This document shows positions 12,741 through 25,000 of a stretch of DNA of 64,000 nt, one piece after another. How positions within the stretch are numbered: position 1 is the stretch's first letter; each line of letters opens with the position of its first letter. The notes under the pieces were generated by a model that saw only the letters and a list, made by a program, of their open reading frames with translations, had not been told where the DNA came from and made no database searches. The stretch is from Bryum argenteum (taxonomy: Eukaryota; Streptophyta; Bryopsida; Bryales; Bryaceae), in assembly GCA_037043015.1 (NCBI GenBank), contig CM073322.1, forward strand, positions 28,938,864 through 29,002,863, written 5' to 3'. The position numbers and the translations under genes were made by a program.

Positions 12741-14821
12741 GTCCCAGTTTCAGTGAAGCAGCTTCCCGATGGCAGAATGCTATCTCACTTGCAAAGGCGC
12801 AAAGACCGTGAGGGGCTTGGTTGAGGCCAAAACCATAAACCCCAGTTCCATCCAACACAAGCACGCCCTGACGAGCTTCTTTCCTTTTACGAGGTTTATG
12901 GCATGTGTTTATCTCGTCTATGTAATAAAACCTAAGAAGAGTATGGTAAAGTAATACCGTAGTTGCTTACCAAATTTGGACAAAGGTTTGTCAATTACAT
13001 AATTTAATTATGTTTTAGATTTTGACACACCAATTAACTTATTTTTTAAGGATTCCAACACAATAGTCAATGGCGTCGGTCTCCCGAAATAGAAACGCTG
13101 ATTTTACAAAAGTTGTAACTTGGGTTGAATATATCTCAATATCTACAAGGTCAACTTTGATAAAACTTGGTGCTTAGAGTACATGGCTCTAAACAGGTGG
13201 ATTTTGAAAAGTGGGCTCGAAAGTTAATTGTTTAATGATTTCAGACCAGAGTGCTTGGGGGTCATTGTAGACCAAATAGTAAATAGTGATCCAATTTTTC
13301 TTTTAAAATCGATTCAACATACTTTTTAGAATTTTGGCATCTTGACTAACTAATTTAATTCATTTTGGAATTGATAAGCAACTACAAGAGTTATGTCCGT
13401 ATTGGCATATCATCAAGGGTAGCTCAAACATACACTATATTCAAGCCAACACGTAGGAGTATGGTGTTCTTCGTCTTCTGGTACAACTAATTATAGCGAA
13501 TGAAATTGTAGATTTCATGGTTACCCAAATACAAGAAATTTCTCCTAATTTCAAATTACATATTCTTTATGCCTAAATTATATGTTTTTTAAAATTATCT
13601 TTTGTACTCACAATTATTCATAGTGAGCAATGTAAGTAGGAAGAAGAAGAAAGTTATACATATCTAAAGCTTCTTGTCATAAGTACGGAATATTACTCTC
13701 CGTGTCATGGTTGGTTCTCTAGCACATTACTTGTCAAAGTCATCCCCTTTGAAGATAGATAGAAACTCCGGTTGAACAAGAATGTTGTGCTTATGATGTT
13801 CTTATTATTATGCTTGTCTTAGAAGTTTGTTTTTATTTTTTTTATTTTTTATTTTTTTATTTTTTTATTTTTTTATTTTTTTAAAATGGTGCTTTCGAAA
13901 TAATTTCCATCGTACTTCAGTCAATATGTTCATGAGTTTATCGTTTGATATGTTTCTTTTTTGTGATATTGGCTTGTATAGTAATACAAGTGGGTGTAAA
14001 TGCTAGGTCAAGAGTAAGAAAAACTAGTGGGTAGTTTGAAGGGCTTTTTTACTAGGATTCTGTCACAATATTTGAGAGAGTGTGAAGAATGGTCCATTGA
14101 TACAAGACAATTTATGATATTCATTTTATTTTAGCAAGATGGTGACGCATATTCTGTTTTCTCATTTAGAGTTGATTGCACAAAAAATCTACCGAAATCT
14201 TATATTCAAATTTCTTGCCCTTTGAGAGATTATAATATTCTAAGTTGGAGAACAAGTTTCCTTCCCTTGTAGTAAAAAGGGAACACAATGTTTTGAGAGG
14301 CAAAAAAATACCTATTTCAAAAGAAGTGAGGAATTGAGGTTTTTCAAAAAATCATTCCTCACTCAATTAGGCGTATGTTCACATTAAATTCACGCTTCTA
14401 GGATATCCATATAACCTTGTAAAGAGTTTGATTACTCGCATGGTGGTATAGCTATTGTTATTATTTACCTTGTTGAATAAATTTTTGAGACACAAGAGTC
14501 TACTTGCAAGCACAACAAGAGGCTAGTATAAAGCAACCAAGACAAAAACAGTAGAAAATAATTTGCACCGCATGAAGGAAGAATCTCTTAGTCAATAAAG
14601 CAATGTGTGTAATTAATACTCTCTCATATATACAGAAATATAATCCTTCCTATCACAAAGCTCCTCTACATTACAACTACTATTCGTAGATACCTAAGCA
14701 TGATAAATACATACATACAGAAGAGGGTGTCTTCGATTGGTCTATAATCGCTACACGGCTTCTACAGAAACCCTTCTATTAACTTATGATGTTCCGCCAT
14801 TTCTCATTCTCTCATTTCATG
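12741..14821. other. AT-rich intergenic region
   Basis: About 2 kb between the ankyrin gene's 5' end and the kinase gene's 3' end. A T-rich low-complexity stretch of short atttttt repeats lies near 13827-13884. No gene, RNA or transposon end recognised. Confidence 0.5.
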
Positions 14822-17800
14822 TCACAGCATGCCGCTAAAGGACATGTCGTCCACGGACATGCGGTTGACGGCGGCGATGTCGCGACTAGAGTCGTCGCGG
14901 TGAAGCTTGTCGCGCGTGAAGGATCTCCACAAAGACTTACCTCCCGACTTGGCTCTGGACATTCTGGAGGAATGGTGGTGGTGTTGCCCCCCGCGCGCCC
15001 CTCCTTGCAGCGAGTCCGTGTCGCTCATGTCTGAGTACGACGCCTCTGACGCGGAGCAGCTGCCCCCCCTGGATGACAATTGGCACGAGGAGTGCTCCTC
15101 CGACTGATTGCCGTCGCTGCCCGTGCGCTCCAGCATCGATGCGTTCTTGCCTCGGTTGTAAGTCCAGTCGCTCTCCTCTGGTGGGTTGAGAATGCGCAAC
15201 ACCTGAAATGCGAACACAGTAAGTTAAGCATTCGTTTCTTGCCGTGACTTCCAGAGCATGAAAGGAAGTAATGGGTTCGTGAATGCCGACCTGAACCATT
15301 CGCGGACGCATCGAAGGGTCTCTTTTGATGCATTGATTCGCTGCGTGCATCATGCAGTGCATTTCGTATTCGTCATAATTTGATTTCAAACGAGGGTCCA
15401 CCAATTGCCTGTCGTAGGAATCCAGCAATGGCCGAGCCTACGAGAACCAAGAATTTTTACCATGAGACTTCCATCCGTGACGGCTATCAAGAACAAGTAC
15501 ATGCAAACAACCTGGATCTAACTTATGCGCAATAACTCTTGAGCAGCCAAAGAGATCGGTAGCAGTGTATTACCCATTCTGTGAGCAAAAATTGATTTCT
15601 GGGTCGGGTGTAGTCGATGGCTTTGCAGCCTGTGATGAGCTCCAACAACACGACACCGAAAGCGTAAACGTCGGCTTTGTCGGTGATCTTGCCTGTCTCC
15701 GCGTACTCAGGCGCCACGTAGCCGATAGTGCCGAGCACGCGCGTCTCTTCTTCCCGATCCCCAATCGGCTGACGTCTCGCAAGACCGAATTCGCCAACCT
15801 GAGAGCAACGGATACCAATCAGCACAAGGTCCAAGAGAGATTGTCATCAAAAGGTATGGCGGGTAGTCACAGAAATGGTGGATGTACCATGGGAGTGAAG
15901 TCGTGTGTGAGGAGAATGTTGTTGGGGCGCATGTCACGATGGATGATGCAGCCCACACGACATTCTTCGTGCAAGTAGCGCAGCGCGCGAGCTGACCCCA
16001 ACGCAATCTTGAGCCGGTTTTTCCATTCTAAGCTGTGCTTGCTCTTGGGAGAGAGATGCCTGTCGAGGGAGCCATTGCAGATGTACTCGTACACCAGCAA
16101 GCGCAGCTTATTCTCCACGCAGTAGCCAATAAGTGTCACCAAATTTCTGTGCTGAGCACACGCAAGAGCTGCGACTTCCAATGCGAACTGCTCGTCCGTC
16201 TGGGAGCTTGCCAATTTGTGCTGCTTCACCGCCACCAGTTGCCCCTCCTTCAGCCTCCCTTTGTAAACTGACCCGTACCCGCCTTCCGCCAAGTAATGCT
16301 CGCCGCTAAAGTTGTCCGTGGCGTTCTGAAGCTCTTGGAATGTGAATCTCTTCACCTTGCCGAAATCGGGTGACTGCTGCCCACAAACGGAACACAACGG
16401 CGGAGCTCCCGGCGACTGCTTTTGGCTGGAAACCGCCCTTCGCACACTCGACGTCCGCTCGGGCGGAGGCTTCACCACGGCCGGCGTGGACGGCATCGCC
16501 AGCGCTTGCACTTCTGGGTTCCCCACTCCGAGCAGGTCCAGTGCCCAGCTCGCATCGGCTGCGCGCCGTGGTTGTACCGAGATTGGGCCTGCAGGCGCCC
16601 CAGAGTCGCGGCTAGCAGGGCTGACCTGCGAACACAAGGCCCGGAGTTCCGCCACAGCAGGATTCTCTGCTGTTGCGTATTCACTGCTATGTCGCGATGA
16701 CGTCGATTTCGAATCCCGGCGAGATTGCGAGCCCCTGAAACTCCTGAGGAAGTTGCGCGACGACGAGCTTAGTTTCCTCGCGGACGTGGGAGGGAGTGCA
16801 CTCCGTTGCATTTCTTGCTTCATGTACAAATTCGACATGTACTCCGCTAGCCCTTCATCCGTGTTAGGCATCGGCACATAAGAATCCCCGGGATACCCAA
16901 TCGCCACATGACCTGCTGCAGCACAGAAATATCAGAAACTCCGAACTTATTGCCCTTCCTCGATTGTCCACTTCGCAACCAACACATGAAAGTCACCTTA
17001 CTATTTCAGCAAAGTTGGCCAGGATATATACCAAAATTCCATCCTGATGAAGAAAAGGACATGATTAGAGCTATACCAGATTCCGACATGCGAGAGCTGA
17101 GGGCGGGATGGCTCATGCTGTTCGATTCGGAGAGCCATCGTCGCATCATCAGTTCTCCATTTGGTTGTGTTTCGTAAGCAGCGGGGGCAGGTTGGTAGAT
17201 GAATCCGGACATAGCACTTGAGGACGGGAAGCTAATATCGTTACTGTAAGCATTATAAATGTTCTGGAAATCCTCGGGGCGGGCGCCGCCGGGGGGAGAT
17301 GGAGGCCACGACAGTTGTTGCAAAATTGGTGGTTGTAAAATTGGTGGCATAATTGCCGGGGCCACAGATTGTTGTTGCGCTGAGGGGGTTGGAGCATGCA
17401 ATGCCGGCGTTACAGGCAACACTGGTGGCGAATCGTTGCCTAAGGGGATAGTCTCCTGCCCGCTGCAATCCGGTACACCATGCCGCAGGTGCTCGAAGTG
17501 TGTCACGGTCTTCACGCGCGTCACGTAACAGTTCAAATTCTCGATGTAGTATTTCTTGTCCTTCTTTATGTGCCTGTATCATGCCATTTAACTTTTATCG
17601 CATGAGCTCCTCACAGATAACGAGCAAGGATACTTGTAATTGTCACATTCGGACCACAATTATCGCATGCAGTATATCGGCATTTAAGTGAAGGATTCTG
17701 GGGCTGTTATAAACCCAGTCTAGTACCCGTTTCCTCATCCACTGCGTAGTAAGTGTGATGTAACCATGACCCCAATCTTGGACAGGAATGCGTGATATCT

Positions 17801-19259
17801 TCTGTGTTGACACTAGAGAAATTACCAGAGTGACAAGAAAAGGGAGCGTCACATTTTGAAAAGAGCAGTACCTGTCGATGACCACATAACGTGCATTGAG
17901 TCTTCTAGCTTCGTCGACGACCAGAGTTTTGGAATGAACATGGGCCCGAACCTCAATCTCCAACTTGGCCTGTAATGCAGCCGAAGTAATAGTGAGTTCC
18001 CAGAGCCATTTCTAGAAAACTTAGGAGATCGTCGCTGCCCATCTTTGGTAATTATGAACTAGCTCACACTTGTGTGATACATTTCGAAATTTGAAGTCTC
18101 TCATTTTCCCCACAGAAACTCGCTCACGAAAAGGGTTGAACAGTTCTTGGCAGCGTGATGACAACTCCCTCACCCATACGGTTCTGGCTAGAAACGAGGT
18201 CCGTACATCTACAATCTCCTATTCATCATTGTAATTTCAAGTCAAGAAAAAGAAAGAGTAATTTATTAATTTTTAGGTAGCTTGACTGATGTACCCACGG
18301 ATGCAATCTCTTCATCGCCGTACAAGAAACTACTGCGTGAAAATGCGACTGCAGGTGGTACCCTTTTGCCCCAGTCCTACGCAAGCTATTCGAACAGGAA
18401 TGCAAAAATGCAATAATAGGATTCTGCTTGATTGATTCAAAATCCGATCTTTGGCTAGATGCTGTTCCCCAACTTGGCGACTTTGCAGTCTGTCGGCGAG
18501 TTGAATTACGTTAAACCCTCGTGAAAATTCTAAATTCCACAGTGGACAAGCCTTATTGCACTAGTGGATGCGAAACTCCGAAATGCCGGTATCAATCCTT
18601 ACCCCAATTTTCTCGACACGTCCATACATGTTCGGTGTGTTTTCGAACATTGCCTTGTGCGAAGCAATTTCAGCGTCCAAAATTTTTTTGTTTGCTCCAT
18701 TCCAGCTTTTCTCATCAGCTCGAGATTTGTAACCCACTGCAGCGTACATAAAAAGCAGAAGTAAGAAAGTGCACCATAGCCGAAAGTGCCAATTCAACCC
18801 TAATCGCCTGTCCGTCAACCTGCACTTACTTGGATTGTGAATATGGTGCAAAACGCCGAGCAATTTCACGGAGTCCCCTTTCTGGACAATATAGCTAATA
18901 GCCCAGTCGAGTGCGCTCGTGTTCACCTCCTTGTTGGCGTCCACCACAATTAGCACAGGATTGGACGGTGGCGCCTCACTAAATTGATCGCCAATGTCGG
19001 AAATTTCAGCAGGCAATGCGGCGGGAGGACCAAGCCTGGCCTCGAAAGCACTCGGGGGCGTTTTTGGGAGCGCCACGGGCCCTCCCGCGGCCTGAGCTCC
19101 AGACCTCATCTGGCAGCTGTACTTGGCCGGGGTGAATGAGAGCACGGAGGATCCGTCGGACCCAAACAAAATACCCGCAGGACTATCCGGGCTGCTCCTC
19201 CAGCCTGGAAAGGGACAGCTGGGGCGAACAAGTGAGCTGATCGCGTCGAAAGCCGCTGG
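14822..19259 (-). CDS. USP-domain receptor-like kinase with EFG in place of DFG
   Basis: Protein with an N-terminal universal-stress-protein (USPA-like) domain and a C-terminal RLK/Pelle kinase domain, like the plant family often labelled 'inactive protein kinase SELMODRAFT_444075-like'. Exons on the minus strand: 19259-18830, 18736-18603, 17969-17872, 17573-17077, 16912-15888, 15798-15574, 15437-15291 and 15202-14822 (stop). All joins are in phase, about 978 residues so far. The USP part starts PVLIVVDANKEVNTSALDWA. A Pro/Gln-rich linker follows. The kinase has a glycine loop (LAEGGYGSVYKG), VAVK lysine, CIIHRDMRPNNIL catalytic loop and GYVAPEY activation segment. The metal-binding DFG Asp is Glu (VGEFGLAR), so activity may be altered or lost. 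The C-terminal tail is Ser/His-rich. There is no signal peptide or membrane span in the seen part, suggesting a cytoplasmic kinase. The frame is open upstream of 19259 without an ATG, so a 5' exon is missing or the start is internal (Met near 19.1 kb). Confidence 0.9.
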
Positions 19260-20502
19260 CTGAAACAGATTACAAGTCTACGAAATTTATCATAATCACT
19301 CGCCGCTACACTCCATGAAATTGAAGAAACTCACTCTCTATCGATATTTGCAAATACAAACTCCGCGCGCATTGCTAGTCATTTACAGACATATACAAAA
19401 ACGACATCCAGCGCGTGAGAAGCCGATCTACATACTCCTGCGGCGGCTTCAAACCCACGTCGCCTTGACAACCAAGCTGTCGCTCCATGCACCTCGCTTC
19501 GCTCCACAGACCTAGACGTTATTTACAACCGCGCAGAGGGGGCGGCATACTGAATTCACTCAGTTCCTAATGCACCCCCGCATTCCAGAGGACTATCGAC
19601 TCTTCTAGTGAAACTGGAGTTAGAGATCCTTTTTCCTTGCGCAACTAGAGGCGCCGTCATGGAGGCTCGTGCTCTGAGGAGGTCGTGCTCTGAGGAGGTC
19701 GTGCTCTGAGGAGGTCGTGCCTCCAGAGATCAACTCAGGTCATGGATGAAGGAAACGTGACAGAACGAGTAGCTAGCTAGCGGACGAGGGGGAGAAGCTG
19801 CGGACAGGACAGCGAGGAGCAGCTGGCTGGCTCCAGTGCAGTAAGGAATTGGAGGCGAGCGAGCGGTAATTATGTATGTAGAAGAAGCTTTGCTTTGGGA
19901 GTGAAAGCGACCAGGGGTGGGTCTACTGTAGTGTGTAGAGTACTGGAGACTTACGCCCCCACTGACATGGGGACCATGTCTAGGGAGACGACGCAGATCG
20001 CGACAGCACGAGGGCATATCCTTCGGCGCAAAGGAATGATGCCGGACGGGCGTGGGCGTAACTGGGATCAGAAATACAAAATTGGCGTGCCCGAAGTCGG
20101 AGAACGATGGACTCGAAACCGAGTCACAGCGGAAGAGTTGAAAGGAATAATGATAAGGCTCCAGTTCCGATTTAGTAATAAGCTCGGTCTAGTGACTCTA
20201 GTCGCTGCTTTTGCTGCTGCCACCAACCACCCACTCTGCTTGGCTCCCTCCCTGGCTGCCTGCCCAGATCCCCGCTTCCCGCGCCGCAGGTCTCGCATGT
20301 GGCTACTGCCTCCCTCCTCCCCACATTGGCATCCTTGGTCAACGTCTCTCTCCCGAATGCTATTTGCTCTTCCAAATTGTTGCTCCCCTACGATCTACAG
20401 TACTGCTGCACCTACAACAACATTGTTACTGCATTATTTTCTGCTTCGATTCGGGGGAAAAGGAAAAACGGAACACCAGATTAGTTTATCGGCTTTTTCC
20501 GA
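19260..20502. other. 5' region of the USP-kinase gene
   Basis: GC-richer stretch upstream of the first recognised kinase exon. It should contain a missing 5' exon, 5' UTR and promoter. A minus-strand ATG frame near 19488 (MERQLGCQGDVGLKPPQE) is a possible first exon, but neither its donor nor its homology is convincing. Confidence 0.4.
19667..19714. repeat. 16-bp minisatellite, three exact copies
   Basis: Unit tcgtgctctgaggagg repeats three times without error, followed by a partial fourth copy. It lies in the putative 5' region of the kinase gene. Confidence 0.9.
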
Positions 20503-20726
20503 CTACACTAAATTTGATAATTAGTGTTAGATTATTATAAGATTTGAAAATGCTATAAGTTTTTACTTTTGTTTTAAAAAAATATACCAAGAGCATTGAT
20601 TCTGATACTATATAAGGACCCCCATCTTGGCCAATGTAGTGAGTAAAATTATTGAACAACAGTAAAAACTTATAACATGTTTATGTAAATTAGTGTATCT
20701 AACACTAATTATCAAATTTAGTGTAG
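20503..20726. mobile_element. 224-bp MITE-like inverted-repeat element
   Basis: Perfect 30-bp terminal inverted repeats: the left end at 20503-20532 starts ctacactaaatttgataatt, and 20697-20726 is its exact reverse complement. Inner arms are also imperfectly inverted (ataagtttttact near both ends), so a transcript would fold into a long hairpin. No coding capacity. I could not find a convincing target-site duplication, so the superfamily is open. Confidence 0.8.
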
Positions 20727-22056
20727 TTCACTACCCCAAGGACGAAGGAACCACACTTCAAAGGTGCGTCGCGAAATTGAGAAGCGAGATCCTATTTGAA
20801 CAAAAAAGAAACTCCTCCATGTTTTGGATTTGAACCATTTTTATCCGAGGAGGGTGTAGTCTCACATTCTCAAATTTCCTTCTTTGCTATCCTTCTCTTG
20901 ACTTAAATAAGAGTATTGTCAAAGGGACTTTCTAGAGGTTCTAACAACTCTCACAACATGCACATGCCAAATTCTATGTGAAAAAATTTATCCAAAGTAT
21001 TGAAGGTGGAGATGTCCGAATTATGCAGAAGAGCAGTAGCCTACTGTGATATCACTTGATCAATCTTTTCACATTTTCTCAGCAACTTTTTGGTGCTTCT
21101 ACCTTTTGTTATTGTCTTAAGTTTGTTTGTATGATAGAATTCAAGCCAATAATGACTTCCATGAGAATTATCTCTAAAGTGACAATTGTTGTGAAGAACC
21201 AACTAAAGTACCAAAGCTCATTTCTATTTAAGAGTAAATTTGAAACGAGTAGGTATATTAATAACATATCTCAAAAATTTGTCTTAATATTATAGTTGCT
21301 TGTATACACGACTATTTTATTTATTTTATAGGCTCGTCTTATCCAATTGTATTTTATCCTCATACATATATGGATATTAGTTACTATCTTAGGCAAATCT
21401 GAGTAAGTAGGCTCTTGTGACTGTATTAATCCTATTGCATAGAGAGGTTGAAATCCTTATTCACAAATGTCAATGAGTGAATGTGATTGATGTTGACAAA
21501 ATATGCCAACTTCTTATCATCTTAGGCAAAGTTTTGATAGTTATTATGTAAAGCATTCTTAGTTGGTGATTGTAACTTTTTAAATACTCGAAATTGTAAC
21601 TATCTTAAGTTGTAGTGAGCAATTGTAAATTTGTAGAGTCAAAATTTATAATAATCACTAATCAAGGCAATCTCAGTTGTCAATGGAGGTCCAAAGAACT
21701 TAAGGCTAATAGAAATGTAGCCTAAGAAAATGGTCAAATAGCATGTTGAGTTTTAAAATCTGAGGAAAAAAACAAATGAAAATTGTTTAAAAATTTCCAA
21801 ACACAATGTGAAAGGAGAAAATTTCCTACAAATGCACATCAAATAGTCTACTTGATATGAGAAATATATGAGAATAGCCAACAAAGTCAAAAATTTCTTG
21901 GCAAGACGTGACATCCGTTATAATTCTAAACAATTGTCACCAGTGCTCATTATTTGAGACATTATGGGTTGTGATTATTTTCGATGATAGTTGGCAACAT
22001 CACCAATTCAAAGAAAAATCCTTGACAGTAAACTCTCTTGAAGCATTATCACTCCT
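20727..22056. other. AT-rich DNA before the satellite
   Basis: No gene or RNA recognised. Around 21540-21660 there are loose repeats of attgtaact-type words similar to those in 44-46 kb. Confidence 0.45.
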
Positions 22057-25000
22057 CTGTAGTAATCACCTGGCCAGTTTGCATCACTTCATCCTCTTAT
22101 ACTATGATGCTGAAAAGATGACTACATTTAGTACCATCAAAATAAAGATGTATCGTGACGTTCGTGACGTTCATTGTCGTGTGTGGGGATCACCTGCCCA
22201 GTGCCCCAGTTTGAATCACTCAATCCTATTAAACTATGATGTTCAAGAGATGAGCTACAATTGGTACCATCAAAAGGAACATGTATCGTGACGTTGATTG
22301 TCATGTGAAGTAATCACCTGCCCAGTTTGCACTACAGTTGGAACCATTTGAAAGAAGATGTATGGTGACGTTGATTATCATGCGTGGTAATCACCTGCCG
22401 AGTTAGAACTACTGTTGGTACCATTTCAAGGAAGATGTATCGTGACCTTGATTGTCGTGTCTGAGGATCACCTGCCCAATGCCTCAAATTGCATCACTCC
22501 ATCCTATTAAACTTTGATGTTCAAAAGATGAGCTACGATTGGTAACATAAAAAGGAACATGTATCTTAACGTTGACGGTCATGTGTCGTAATCACCTGCC
22601 CAGTTTACACTACAGTTGGTACCATTTCAAGGAGATGTATCCCGAAGTTGATTGTCGTGTGTGGGATCACCTGCCCAGTGCTAGGTTTGCATCACTCCAT
22701 CCTATTCAACTATGATGGTCAAAAGATGAGCTATAGTTGGTACCATCAAAAGGAACATGTATCGTGACGTTGATTGTCATGTGTAGTAATTACGTGCCTA
22801 GTTTGCATTACAGTTGGTAACATTTGAAGCAAAATGTATCGTGACGTTGATTGTCAGGTGTGGTAATCACCTGCCCATTTTGCACTACAGTTGGTACCAT
22901 TAGAAGGAAGATGTATCGTGACATTGATTGTTGTGTGTGGGGATCACCTGCCGAGTGCCGCACTTTGAATCACTCCATTCTATTAAACTATGTTATTAAA
23001 AAGATGAGCTACAATTGGTACCATAAAATGGAACATCTATCTTGACGTTGATTGTCATGTGTGGTAATCACCTGCCCAGTTTGCACTACAGTAGGTACCA
23101 ATAGAAGAAAGATGTATCGTGACGTTGATTGTTGTGTGTGGGGATCACCTGCCCAGTGCTAGGTTTGCATCACTCCATCCTATTAAACTATGATGGTGAA
23201 AAGATGAGCTATAGTTGGTACCATCAAAAGGAACATGTATCGTGACGTTGATTGTCGGTGTGGTAATCACCTGCCCAGTTTGCACTACAGTTGGTACCAT
23301 TAGAAGGGACATGTTTCGTGATGTTGATTGTTGTGTGTGGGGATCACCTGCCTAGTGTTAGGTTTGCATCACTCCATTCTATTAAACTGTGATTGTCAAA
23401 AGATGAGCTATAGTTGGTACCATCAAAAGGAACATGTATCCTGACGTCCCCGGCTCTATATCCCCCAGCTGACTTAATTGCAAACCACTGTTCCTCCCCT
23501 CCCCTTTTTACTGAAATTTTCAGAAAATGCACCTTCTGTGTTCTTTTTCAAATTTTTTGTTGTGAAATTTGGGGCCTACTGCCCCAATTTACTCTGAGAG
23601 AGACTCCTTGGGAATAAAAAACTATTAGAGAAGGAATTTGATTTTTGAGGTGGGGCCTCAACATGTCAAAATTAGGGGGCAGTTTAGTGGTTTGCAATTA
23701 AGACAGCAGGGGGATTTAGAGACGGGGTCCTGACGTTGATTGTCAGGTGTAATAATCACCTGCCCAGTTTGCACTACAGTTGGTACCATTAGAAGGAAGA
23801 TGTATCGTGACATTGATTGTCGTGTGTAGAGATCACCAGCCTAGTTCGCATTACAATAAGTACCATTTGAAGCAAAATGTATCGTGATGTTGATTGTCAT
23901 GTGTGGTAATCATCTGCCCTGTTTGCACTACGGTTGGTACCATTTGAACGAAGATGTATCGTGACACTGATTGTCGTGTGTAAGGATCACTTGTCTAGAG
24001 CCTCAGTTTGCATCACTCCATCTTATTAAACTTTGATGTTCAAAAGATGAGTTACAATTGGTACGATCAAAAGGAACATGTATCCTGACGTTGATTGTCA
24101 TGTGAAGTAATCACCTGCCCAGTTTGCACTAATTGGAACCATTTGAAAGATGTCGTATTGTGACGTTGATTGTCATGTGTGGTAATCACCCGCCCACTTT
24201 GAACTACTGTTTGTACCATTTCTACGAAGATGTATCGTGAAGTTGATTGTCAAGTGTGGTAATCACCCGCCCACTTTGCACTACAGTTGGTACGATTTCA
24301 AGGAAGATGTATCGTGACGTTGATTGTCGTGTTTGGGGATCACCTGCCGAGTGCCGCAGTTTGCATCACTCCATCCCATTTAACTACGATGTTCAAAAAA
24401 TGAGCTACAGTTGGTACAATAAAAAGGAACATGTATCTTGACGTTGATTGTCATGTGTGGTAATCACCTGCCCTATTTGCACTACAGTTGGAACCATTTT
24501 AAAGAAGATGTATCGTAACGTTGACAGTCATGTGTGGTAATCACCTGCCCAGTTTGTACTACAATGGTACCATTTGCAAGAAGATGTATCGTGACGGTGA
24601 TTGTCGTGTGTGGGGATCACCTGCTCAGTGCCTCAGTTTGCATCACTCCATCTTTATTAAATTATGATGTCCAAAAGATGAGCTATAGTTGGTACCATCA
24701 AAAGGAACATGTATCGTGATGTTGATTGTCATGTGTGGTAATCACCTGCCCAGGTTGCACTACAATTGGTACCATTTCAAGGAAGATGTATCGTGACCCC
24801 TATTGTCGTGTGAGGAGATCACCCGCCCAATGCCTCTGTTTGCATCACTCCATCTTATTAAACTTTGATGTTCAAAAGATGAGCTACATTTGGTACCATA
24901 AAAGGAACATGTATCTTGACGTTGACTGTCATGTGTCGTAATCACCTGCCCAGTTTTTCACTACAATTGGTACCATTTCAAGGAAGATGTATTGTGACGT

